Part shown: positions 53,330-64,000 of the stretch, one piece after another
How the letters are laid out: each line of letters begins with the position of its first letter
How positions within the stretch are numbered: the stretch's first letter is position 1
NCBI GenBank assembly: GCA_012861695.1
Contig: JAAOOA010000002.1
Span: 19,382,303 to 19,446,302, forward strand
Length of the DNA: 64,000 bases
Direction: 5' to 3'
Origin: Trematomus loennbergii
Taxonomy: Eukaryota; Chordata; Actinopteri; Perciformes; Nototheniidae
Notes under the pieces: model-generated
What the model was told of the DNA's origin: nothing
Database searches by the model: none
What the model saw: only the letters and a program-made list of their open reading frames with translations
Program-made: the position numbers and the translations under genes

Positions 53330-54174
53330 CTTAAATTAAGCCGCCTAAGTTCTAAATGTGGTATCATCTACTGTAGTCATCTGTTTCCAATTAGCATTTT
53401 CTCTGAGCTTGTACACACCCACATTGCAAGGTGCGAGAACTTGCCATTTTGGAAAGTGCTGAGTGTGTTTTTCACAGCAGGGTGGCATGGGAACACTGAG
53501 TGATGTCAACATACAGCGACCATATAGACTTTGTGTGATGAATCAAATGTCTTTTTTTTAATGCAGCATGGAAGAGACCGTTTGAAACAGAGTGTTTTGC
53601 CTTATATATAATCAGTTAAACAATGCTGACCTCATAACAAGGGGGATTCAATCAGTCATACATTAACCTTTCCTCAGTAGCCTACAATCACCTTCTACTC
53701 TTAACTTACTTATAATTTAAACACATCACGTATCAACAACATCAATACATTGATTATGACATGTTAAATTCCCAACCCCTTTCCACGGCACAATCAATAG
53801 AGACATAGACATAAAGCAGCTGGACTTCTTTTTTACGTCAGACTGGAAATGAAGCTGCTCCAGATGAAGATGGTAACTGTAAATATATTACAATGACAAT
53901 ACTACAATATGAAAACTGGCACACTGATTCTCTTTCTTTCCCTCGCTGAGTGCCTCTTTCTGCTCAAACCATCCAACTTTTCTGCCTCCCGTGCTTTCAC
54001 TCCTCTTCCCTCCTCTGCTCCTCTGTCTCTCATCAAGCGGGCAAGGCGTAGTGTGTGGTTGGTGTGAGATAACAAAGGCTGAGGAGTTCACCATTATATA
54101 ATATGTGTGGAGGCTGAGGAGGTGGAGGAAGAGGAGGAGAGGCAGCAGGGTTAGTATGGAGCCAGAATTGGGTC
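53330..54174. other. Intergenic, no feature recognised
   Basis: AT-rich sequence with no exon or clear repeat end. Confidence 0.5.
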
Positions 54175-54420
54175 ACTATTCTAGCGCGCAAAACAAGCTA
54201 CTCACGAGCGAAAAATGTGCTTTTACACGCGCATAAAATGACCCTGGCGCGCAGATTAAACCCCCGCGAGCGGCAATGCGTTCGCTCGCGAGAGAGACAG
54301 CCCTCTTGCTCGCTCGCGGGAGTGTCAGCCTCACTCGCTCGCGTAGTCTATCTGCGCGCGCGTGAAAAGTTTCTGACTATTTGGGGCGGAGCCACTGGAC
54401 TTTGATTGACAGCTGCCAGG
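54175..54420. other. CpG-dense block with repeated GCTCGCG words
   Basis: Contains TAGCGCGC, ACGCGC, GGCGCGC, GTTCGCTCGCGAGAG, CTTGCTCGCTCGCGGG, CACTCGCTCGCGTAG and CTGCGCGCGCG within ~190 bases, in otherwise CpG-poor DNA. It abuts the left arm of the large inverted repeat, so it may be part of a transposon; no promoter elements or gene follow it directly. Confidence 0.7.
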
Positions 54421-54846
54421 AAGCCCGGAGTTGCCAGGTTTGATCATTGCCGAGGAGTGACAGCAGCAAGATTAGTTGGACGAGATTTATTGGTGAAGTT
54501 GTCCATAAAAAACTATTATATTCGTAAAGTGTACAGCTAATATATATATATCCATTAATTTGATATGAAACAATATATTTTTGAGTGGGCTGTACTGTAT
54601 CTGTCGAAAATTGCTAGCTACTGTCTGCTGAAGAAAATGAATGTCCACAGTGTTAACATGTAGAAAACAAGTTAACCTAGAGGCCGTTTTATGATTACCC
54701 TGTCAGTGTGCTGTTGAGTTAGCTATTTAGCTAGCAAACATTAGCTGGGTGATTCTCTGAATTGGGTGCCGATTTTAAATGAAAGGAAAAAAAAGAAAGT
54801 TTAAAGCAATTAATTAATACACAAACAGGGTGTTTTGCATCACAAT

Positions 54847-54896
54847 GAAACTATATATATATATATATATAATATATATATATATAGTTTTAAGAT
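54847..54896. repeat. AT-rich palindrome
   Basis: AAACTATATATAT... and its mirror complement ...ATATATATAGTTT form a ~48-base (AT)n hairpin between the left arm and the LINE fragment. Confidence 0.85.
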
Positions 54897-54939
54897 CATT
54901 GGTTGTCTTTGTAGTAGACAACAAACATATTTGCATGTC

Positions 54940-55241
54940 CTCAGGTGCACCATAGAGAGTATCCTGACTGGCTGCATCACGGCCTGGTACGGCAGCTGCA
55001 CCGCCCTCAATCGTAAGGCTTAACAGAGGGTGGGGAAAACTGCACAGCACATCACCAGGACGGAGCTGCCATCCATGGAGGACCTTTACTCCCAGCGGCT
55101 CAGGAAGAAAGCCCTCAGGATTCCAAAAGACCCCCATCACCCCAGCCACAAACTGTTCTGTCTGCTGCCGTCTGGCAGGCAGTACCGCAGCATCCGGACT
55201 AAAACCACCAGACTCAGGGACAGTTTCATCCCACAGGCGAT
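54940..55241 (+). mobile_element. L2/CR1-like LINE, C-terminal coding piece (5' part of a split copy)
   Basis: Encodes ESILTGCITAWYGSCTALNR, a stop, then GKTAQHITRTELPSMEDLYS, LFCLLPSGRQYRSIRTKTTR and LRDSFIPQA. These are the C-terminal motifs following the reverse transcriptase in fish L2-like LINEs. The frame has decayed (an in-frame stop at 55021). The copy is interrupted at 55241; reading resumes at 57027 with RLLNT-stop. Confidence 0.85.
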
Positions 55242-55465
55242 CTTCGATTTCCAATGATTTAATATAATTGTTTGCCTGTCTGGCCATTGTAATCGGGCTC
55301 TTTGAAGATCCAAAAATCCACGGTTTTCTTACATTTCTGATCGGATTGGCAAAAACTTCAGAATTTGTATTGACCGCCATTCAAATGACAGCTTTGTTTC
55401 CCCCAAAAGTGGGCGGAGCCGTACTTTTTGCCCGGAAGTGACGCATGTGTTACTCTCATGTATAG

Positions 55466-57026
55466 AGAGGCAAAGTCCCTCCCTTTCCGGTGGACCTCCA
55501 TGGGACCTTATTTCGGAAAAATTATGTAATAGGCGCATTCACACCGCAGTATTTTTCCCACAAAGGTTCATGAGAACTTAGTTCATGAGAACTCTTTAGT
55601 TCTGGGACTCCCAGCAGCTTCTACTGAAGCCTTCCGAGTAAATCGCCAGAACGCCGACACCTCTTCATCTCCACCGCTCCCATGTTTTATTTTGTGTTGC
55701 CATAAGTTAGTCTCTCTGCGTTTCTGCGCTGGGCTAATGCTAATGCTAATAATGCTAATGCGAGGATAATAAAATGGCGGCTTCACAAAATTTTTTGGGA
55801 GTTTTACGTGGGCGTGGTTTGCATTCCGCCCAGCCAATCAGACATAGGAACCTTTTTCTCCCACGAAAGTACCTGCTCTCTAGCAGGGATGGAAAAGGGG
55901 GTAAAAAAGGTTCTGATGAACTAATTTTAGTTCCGGCTCTTTTTGGTGTGAACGCGACATTTCGGAACTATATTGGAACTAAAGTGGGAAAAGTACTGCG
56001 GTATTGAAGTCAATGGCGAGAGAAATGTTATCTTTCGATCCCGTTTGAATTGTGCCACGAATTACACATATGATGTTTGTCAATTTAAAAGATAATTTTG
56101 CAAGTAAAAAAAAAATGTTTTGCCGTAAAACTGTGAAGTAAGACTTTTTTTTGTGTGAAACCGCTCAATGAACTACATCTCTGGTCTCACACAACAACAC
56201 ACGTCACCAAGATGGCCGTCACTACTGTCCAAACAAGGGATTGACTCACCCTCACCACAATGAAACTGCCTGCCTGCCTGCCTTCCTTCGATTCTCCCTG
56301 AACTGCCTGATCTTTTTAATGTTCAATGTTAACCATTTGTGCAGATAGCATGAAGTAATAAAAGATTGCCGATGCTAATGTAGCGTTAGCATGTCTCCCT
56401 CGGGGCATCCGGGCTTAAAGGTGTATTATAGAATGATCACCGGTGTGACAGTACTCTTCAAAGGGTTCACGAAATATGACTACTACTCTACTGTTTAACA
56501 CTTTGATTAAATTAATGTTACTTCATGTTAAGGCTAATAAAAATGACAAGGCTAAGCTGGCTGTAATGCTAACTAACGTGCTTGCTACTAGCTAGGTAGC
56601 TAACTTGATCCAGCCATTCCTGGTCCTTTCATCAGGCAGGAAGCGAAAGAACGAGCAAGACCCATTGCTGGTATGATTACAACCTGGTACAAAGCACACA
56701 GGCATATTGTTAAAGTTATCTTATCTTAGCTATCTCTTATATTTAGTGGAGGAAAACAATTATGACATCACTTACGCGACTCTGGGATTTGTAGTCTTTC
56801 TAGTTGCGTACTTTTCATAGTCTTATATTTCAACAGTTTTACGACAAACTCTGACTTTTTTTACATGGAAATGATTTTTTAAGATTGACAAACATCCTAT
56901 GTGTAATTCATGGCACAATTCAAACGGGATCGAAAGATAAGTTTTCTCTCTCCATTGACTTCAATACATTATTTTTCCCAAATAAGGTCGCATGGGGCGG
57001 AAGTAGATGGGCGGGACTTCGCCTCT
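55466..57026. mobile_element. DNA transposon remnant with ~230-bp terminal inverted repeats (AGAGGC ends)
   Basis: The left end AGAGGCAAAGTCCCTCCC and the right end GGGCGGGACTTCGCCTCT are inverted. The pairing continues through CCTTATTT-GGAAAAAT-ATGTA, ATTGAAGTCAATGG, TCTTTCGATCCCGTTTGAAT and AATTACACAT..GATGTTTGTCAA on both sides. No transposase frame; non-autonomous. It is itself split by the MITE at 55531-56002 and lies inside the LINE. Confidence 0.8.
55531..56002. mobile_element. MITE with GTTCACACC-type termini, copy 3, nested
   Basis: Starts AGGCGCATTCACACCGCAG and ends AAGTACTGCGGT; the interior GCTAATGCTAATAATGC, CTACTGAAGCCTTCCGAG and CGTGGTTTGCATTCCGCCC match copy 2. It interrupts the left arm of the AGAGGC element between ATTATGTA and ATTGAAGTC; the uninterrupted right arm has ATAATGTATTGAAGTC. 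Confidence 0.82.
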
Positions 57027-57318
57027 AAGACTGTTAAACACCTGAACTTTTGAAACAACATCCACAACATTAATCTGGCTGCAATTTAGAAATTATTTAT
57101 CTAATATATCATATTCAATCACTTGCATATAGACTCTTATTGCACTATTCCACTATTTCACTTTTTACAATTTTTCTTTTTGTATTTACTATTTTTTCTG
57201 TTTTTTCTGTTTTATTGTGTTGCACTGTTGGAGGAGCCTGTGACCTAAGATTTTCATCGTCATAACCACACTGTAGCTATGTACGTATGACTAATAAAAG
57301 CCTTGAACCTTGAACCTC
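57027..57318 (+). mobile_element. L2/CR1-like LINE 3' end (second part of the split copy)
   Basis: Resumes with AAGACTGTTAAACACCTGA (RLLNT-stop), which completes the PQA ending at 55241, then a T-rich 3'UTR and the tail GACTAATAAAAGCCTTGAACCTTGAACC. Confidence 0.82.
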
Positions 57319-57749
57319 ACTAAGCATCATTACATATTCATTCAATATTGAAAATAAAAATGGCCAATTATACCAAAACGTTATCATAAAATGGCCTCTA
57401 GGTTAACTTGTTTTCTACATGTTAACACTGGACCTTCATGTTTCCTACCTATTGTAGGTGCTTACAGCAGACAGTAGCTAGCAGATTTCGACAGATACAG
57501 CCCACTCAAAAATATATTGTTTCATATCAAATTAATTGATATATTAGCTGTACACTTTACGAATATAATAGTTTTTTATGGACAACTTCACCAATAAATC
57601 TCGTCCAACTAATCTTGCTGCTGTCACTCCTCGGCTCTTGGTAGTTCAGGCAATGATCAGCAAGTAGGAAAAGGAGGGCAGGATAGGGCTAGTAGCCTAC
57701 GTTGCAGTGCTCATTTGTCTTCCACATAACACACACTCACAAACAAACG

Positions 57750-57858
<109 letters not shown>

Positions 57859-58016
57859 GCCTCCTTTCCCTGCATCGCAGATTCAGCAGGCTGCACTTCC
57901 AGATATGGCCTCATAATATTTGAACTTTCTCAGCTTTGTGTTCCCACGCTGACAACCACACACAAAGATTTTCAAGTCAAATCACCATTTTTGCTCTCTT
58001 TCTTTCTTACAGTGTC

Positions 58017-58799
<783 letters not shown>

Positions 58800-59062
58800 G
58801 GCCTTAGTCTCATGCTGCACGAGCCAATTCTCGCGAGGATTCCTCCCCTTTACCACACACACACACACCATCACTCCTCCTCCTCCTCATGTCCCCAGCC
58901 CCTCCCTTTCCGTCTCTGTTCGCCTCTATCCTCTTCAGCCTTGCCTGCCTGTCAGAAAGATACTCCAGTGTTGGAGGCTAGGCTACCCTCCTCCCGGACC
59001 CCTTACGAGAGCCAGCCGCCGTCGTACCCCAAGGCTCGGGCTCCCCACTCAAGGTTTCAACC
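58800..59062 (+). promoter_or_regulatory. camk2g: Probable CAMK2G promoter and 5'UTR
   Basis: A pyrimidine-rich, locally CpG-richer stretch (CTCCTCCTCCTCCTCATG, TCCCGGACCCC, GCCGCCGTCG) leads into the start codon with a good context, CAACCATGG. The transcription start is not visible. Confidence 0.45.
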
Positions 59063-61115
59063 ATGGCAATCCCCGCTACTTGCACCCGGTTTACAGACGA
59101 GTACCAGCTGTACGAGGAGCTCGGAAAGTAAGCAGCAGTCGTAATATTACAGTGTGCATCGTGTTTGTCTTGTCGTTTTGTCCCCCACCCCCGCAACCTC
59201 GCCTAACATTATTTCTGGTTATCCAGCTAGCTGGTGATAGCTGGCCAGAATGGCTTGCATATAAGTCATGTTTGAGTGTTTTGTAAATGTGTCGATATAT
59301 GTTAAATTGTGGCTGTTCTGTCGTGGTGCAGTCAGGCTAAATAACCGTTGCTATCGGATAGCTAACTACTCCCGCAGTAACGGAGAGCAGCGCACTAACG
59401 TTCAGTTACTAGCCAACGAGCTACCATGCTGATATTGATAAACTAGCAGAGTTAGCCCACTAGCATTGCGTATTTTAGTCGGTTATGGTGGTGCATTGAC
59501 AGCTGCTAGCCCTTCCGTGTTTGCTAGCCGGTATTTTCTGGTCTGCTGGACCCGTCAGCGGGGCCCCGGGAGACGCCGGAGACGCAGCCCTGTGACATTT
59601 CACTGGCCCCCGGGTCTGACAGCTCCGTGCTGCCTCGGTAGACCAGAGGCTGTGGTCGCTAGCTAACTAGGCCGACCACTTTTTCCCCTCGAGCAGCTGC
59701 AGATGATTTGTGTTACCGTGTTGAGTAACGTTACGTACCCCTGGATCACTTAATGAGGAAGTTATTCGGTGTAGACAGCGCTGCGTTATGTTATGTTTGC
59801 ATTGTAATGCCCACACACCAGCTGGCCAGAGCCTCATGTTGTCAATAAACGCATTGACGTTAAATGGAGGTGCTCGTAAGGCACGGGCTGACATAACGGC
59901 AATTTGGCGTTTACTGTGTTAGAGGCAGTGACGTGTTTTCTCGGTATTTTGATGACGGCAAGAAAAGCGGGCCACTGCCTCCTCTGTTTCATCATCAGCA
60001 GCAGCAGCAGCAGCATCTGTCGTTCTTGGCAGGCGAATGCTTTTTTTCCTGCTGTTGTACCAAAACCAGGGCGACACTGGCCTTTTATAAAGATACACCC
60101 GCTTTAATTTCCAGCTGCCATTTCCACTCTCTGCCTAGTAATTGACGGTAATCGATGGTACTGATTGCACAGCCACTGCACTGGCACACGCACACACACC
60201 TACACACAGGGGCTGTACTGCTCCTTATCGCTCTGCAGACTGACCACTCGCCTCTGATTGTGCTTCTGCACCCGTTTTGGTAATGCTTTTTGCCCCGTCA
60301 TATGTTATTAACGTCAATGCACTGACTTGTACTTGTGTCACCTCATTTACTGGTAAATAATTGAAACTAAGAGCAGAGTGGTAGGAGCAGAGTGCAGCAG
60401 AAAGTAGCAGCAATATATCAACCAGAGGTACTAGGCAGCCTTTCCTCTTTCAAGAAAACTGCGTAGGGCCAGATACTGCAGGTAGTAGAGACTGTGGTAT
60501 AAGCGCTATGAAAATCATGCATAATTACTTGTTCTGTGATGCTCAGAATTGAACTAAAGCTTCTAGTAGGTGAACAAATATGGAGCATCCATCTAGGTCA
60601 ATATAAAACTCCCCGGTAGGAGTTGTTTTACTGTACACTTTCTTTTCAGCTTAGGCAGATTTATAACTGAACGTTGTTACTTGTGAATGTATTACATATT
60701 GCCCATTGTTGTGTGAGATGCAGCCCATTCTTTCTGCTGGCTTTTGTAAATTGAATTTCCTGCAGATCTGAAGGTTGCATTGTATTGTGTGCCTATTAAA
60801 GATTAGCAAAGTACTTGACCATTCATTTATAATCCAAGACCTGAGTTGATATCAGCACTAATGCTTGAGAAGCTTGTTATATTGATCCCAATTTGCTTGG
60901 TTGTTCCCCACCTTTTCAGTTCCTGCATACTGAGGCTTTGATACTAATAACTGTAAACTCAGTGTTTGTGTGTGATCTGCATGTGAAATGGAACTGATTT
61001 TATTTTTTCTTTCTTCTTAGGGGAGCTTTTTCAGTGGTGCGTAGGTGTGTAAAGAAGTCATCAGGACAGGAATATGCTGCAAAAATCATCAACACTAAGA
61101 AGCTGTCTGCAAGAG
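59063..61115 (+). CDS. camk2g: CaMKII gamma, first two coding exons (gene continues off the right edge)
   Basis: A Ser/Thr kinase activated by calcium/calmodulin that forms dodecamers. Exon 1 (59063-59127) encodes [22 protein letters not shown]; exon 2 (61021-61115) encodes [32 protein letters not shown]. The glycine-rich loop GKGAFSVV is split across the intron, and AAKIIN carries the ATP-binding lysine. The donors GGAAA|GTAAGC and AAGAG|GTATGG have matching phases. All four CaMKII paralogues are alike here; gamma is chosen for CVKKSSGQ and for synteny with SEC24C. The kinase core, regulatory and hub domains lie beyond 64000. Confidence 0.93.
59128..61020. other. CAMK2G intron 1
   Basis: The first ~550 bases are GC-richer and full of GCTAGC/GCTAAC words, like the start of SEC24C intron 1. 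A short AGC/CAG run (60000-60016) is present. No exon seen. Confidence 0.6.
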
Positions 61116-63665
61116 GTATGGTAACACTAAACACTCACACAGATGCAGATGTGTGTATATTGGATATTTGATATATGACAAGCTATACAGTACATTACAT
61201 ACATTGGGACAGCCATCATTATTGACATTAAGTTTCTCTATATTTGAGAAGCACTTATTATATATGAACATAGGTGGAAATATCTGTTTCTGTTTAATCC
61301 AGAGAATTTGACAAATCAAAGTTCTTCATCCTACTGATGCATTGCATCATGCAGATTATTGATTTCAACTTTGCTAAAGCTTACATATTGAATGCATAAC
61401 TAATCTCTGCTGGGTCATGTCTTTCACCTCTGAATGTATCGTCATATTGCCCAGCCTTATTGAACAGTGTGCACATGAACAGGAGTCCAATGGCAGAGGA
61501 GATTTTTTTTTATTCAATCATTGTGTCTGTGGGGAGTTCTTATCTGCAACATCTTGATGGTTTAATGACCCTCTTTATAAACACTGTATTGAATAACTCT
61601 CAATCGCTCCTCTGTGGTATCATTAGACAACTGCTGTACAATGAATTGATCCAAAATATTAGGATGCTCTTCATGGAAAAGGCACACGAACAAGCCCGTA
61701 ATAAAAAACAATAAGGACAGGCAGGATGGGAAAGATGTTTGCAGTCTAATATCTTGTTAATTGTTGTCGGTTTTACGTAGCTCCACTGCCCACTCCTTAA
61801 TTGTATCTGTTGCGTTGGATGTGCATGCCTGCAATAGATCCACACCCACGTGCACATGCCTGCTTTAGCGTGCCATGTTGTAATGATGACGTGAGCCTGT
61901 GTCAGTGTGTCAGAGCCTCCCCTGGCTTCAGACTGAGATACTTAATTGCTTTCTCCTTTCTGTATCTGACAAATTAGTCCTGCGCTCCTTCCTGACATCC
62001 ACACACACCTGGCTTCCTTTGTTCTCTTTCCTGCACTCTCTCTCATCGCCTCCGTGCCTATCTTCCTCTGCTAGCCTCTCTCACTCATTGCCACTCTCTT
62101 GTCTTTCTGCAAAGGGGGATTGGTTTGTATTGAGGCTAATCCACTTATGGTAAATGTATCTCATCAACCACTAAGACCCCACGGATTCTATAGGCGCCTC
62201 CCTGGTTTCCCTGTTGTTGTCTGATGGCATTTATGTGTGTGTGAAGGAGAGACAGAGAGCGGGTAACACTAATAGAGCGTGTCTGTATTGTGAGGTATCT
62301 GTGAGCGTGTTGTAATACCGTTATTGTTCTAGCCATGCCATCAAGTGTCCACACAGGGCAGCTCCTGGTATTAATGTCCCACCAAGGAAAAGTAAGGGCT
62401 CAGCAGAAAACAGTTGGCTGTTCGCAGAGGCAGGCAGCACAATGTAGGCCTGTGTGTGTGTGTGTGTGTGTGTGTGTGCCAGAGCAGAAGAAAGCTGGCC
62501 AGGAGAGGAGGAGGAAAAGGAGGAGGTTTTTAACAGTATAGACTCGTAAGAAGATCAGTGACACAAGTGAGGCGAAATGAGATGCAAGAAGATTTTGTGC
62601 GAATAGAAACATTGCGGTAGACCCGCCTGGCTGACGAAACATGCACCTACACACACACAAAACACACACAGGCAGCCAGTGCGTGACCAGGCAGCTTGCC
62701 TGGTAGGATTTGGGTGGGTTTTTTTTAGCCCGATGGGGCGAATGTGACCTCACGCGTGGCCTGGTGGGTAAGTCTCTCAAAGCTCTGGTAAACACTGCAG
62801 TAATCTGAGGAGGGGGGAGGGATGAAAGGGAGGAAGGGAGTGGAAAGAAGGAAGGAAGGAAGGATACGAAAGGAGGAAGGACGTGAGAGGATGGGATGTC
62901 AGGGATGTATGTAGGCCGTTGGCTGCGGGATGGTCCAGCCTACAGGCAGTTGGGGGCGGATGCGAGTGGGCAGCAGGGTACACAATATGCGCACGCTCAC
63001 AAAAAATACATGCACCTGATTCTCACTCCTCAGAATCTAAGGTCTTAGATGCTATCTGGTATGAAGTTATTCTAGTTTATGGATGAATGAGTTTAAATAA
63101 TTAAAATTACGAATAACATATTGCGCATAACATTTCACAAAATCAATGTAATGCTTCTATGTCAAAGACGAAATTGACACTAGGACTACCACTTACGTTT
63201 AACGCCATTATTGAATAATTTGACAATTATTTTCTAGGTTAATTAATTAATAATTTTGTTATACAGAAATAGTGCAACACGTCAATCTCAGTTTCTCAAA
63301 CTCCAAGGTACTAAATGACCTAAATCCAAAACGGGGGATTTTACAGGCTGAAAACAGCATTTTCTGCCATTTTTGCATAAAACGCAATCTTTCATCAAAA
63401 TAGTGATTAGTTGCTTTGTCAACTGTTGCAGCTCTTAATGAGACTGTAGGGGAAAAAGCTATATATGATTTAAAAGTATAAATCCCTCAACATTGAAACA
63501 AACATCATAAAAGTTATATGAAGGATTGAGGAGGTATTTTTGAAATTCTATAAATAACATTAGCTTTACATGGCAATGGGAAACGTGTAATGCAATTTCC
63601 TTTCGGCATGACGAATTCTCTGTTTTATTTTGTTGTTGACGAGTGAAGGAATTGAAGAGTGGATG
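61116..63665. other. CAMK2G intron 2 (partial)
   Basis: No exon recognised. A short TG run lies at 62451-62478 and a purine-rich GGAAGG stretch at ~62805-62885. The next expected exon (DHQKLEREARICRLL) is not in the window. Confidence 0.6.
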
Positions 63666-63669
63666 GCTG

Positions 63670-64000
<331 letters not shown>

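Larger units (their letters stand above)
54441..57658. mobile_element. Large fold-back structure: inverted arms of about 250 bp around nested transposons
   Basis: The left arm (54441-54696) and right arm (57386-57658) are inverted copies: TGATCATTGCC, GAGTGACAGCAGCAAG, GGACGAGATTTATTGGTGAA, GTTGTCCATAAAAAACTA, AACAATATATTTTTGAGTGG, GTTAACCTAGAGGC. They differ by small indels and substitutions. Between them lie a LINE 3' part and further elements. The arms may be the long terminal inverted repeats of an unclassified DNA transposon. Confidence 0.8.

Noticed and set aside
54814..55380. 188-codon open frame on the minus strand
   Set aside because: Antisense of the LINE fragment plus neighbouring transposon sequence; the plus strand carries the recognisable LINE motifs.

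Overview
The window is nuclear DNA of a ray-finned fish, most likely a percomorph teleost. The signs are GT-AG introns, many long (CA)n/(TG)n tracts, several families of short inverted-repeat transposons, L2/CR1-like LINE ends, and a fish-specific FISNA-NACHT-LRR-B30.2 immune receptor. No prokaryotic or organellar feature was seen. The gene order MYOZ1(-) - SYNPO2L(-) - SEC24C(+) - CAMK2G(+) is, from memory, that of human 10q22, with an NLR gene sitting between SEC24C and CAMK2G.

Layout. 1-6.8 kb: one exon that looks like the N-terminal exon of a myozenin, then mostly repeats. 6.8-18.2 kb: SYNPO2L on the minus strand, five coding exons plus a well-phased alternative first exon at 10.7 kb. 19.9-39.5 kb: SEC24C on the plus strand, a 5'UTR exon and 24 coding exons by my count, plus an apparent 69-nt cassette exon; its 3'UTR may run to about 41.2 kb. 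42.2-49.8 kb: a complete NLR gene on the minus strand, nine coding exons whose phases all join. 49.8-50.4 kb: a 302-bp tandem duplication at its 5' end. 52.8-58.1 kb: transposons, including a nested stack inside a pair of ~250-bp inverted arms. 59.06-61.1 kb: the first two coding exons of CAMK2G. The last ~330 bases are an unfinished TG microsatellite.

Two sarcomere/Z-disc genes (myozenin, synaptopodin-2-like) lie next to a COPII coat gene and a calcium/calmodulin kinase. They share a neighbourhood, not a pathway.

Sequence-quality warning. SYNPO2L and SEC24C, and one LRR exon of the NLR, can be read only by allowing small indels, mostly one or two bases missing from G/C runs. SEC24C is a conserved housekeeping gene and the exon phases close exactly once the bases are allowed for, so I read these as consensus errors and not as pseudogenes.
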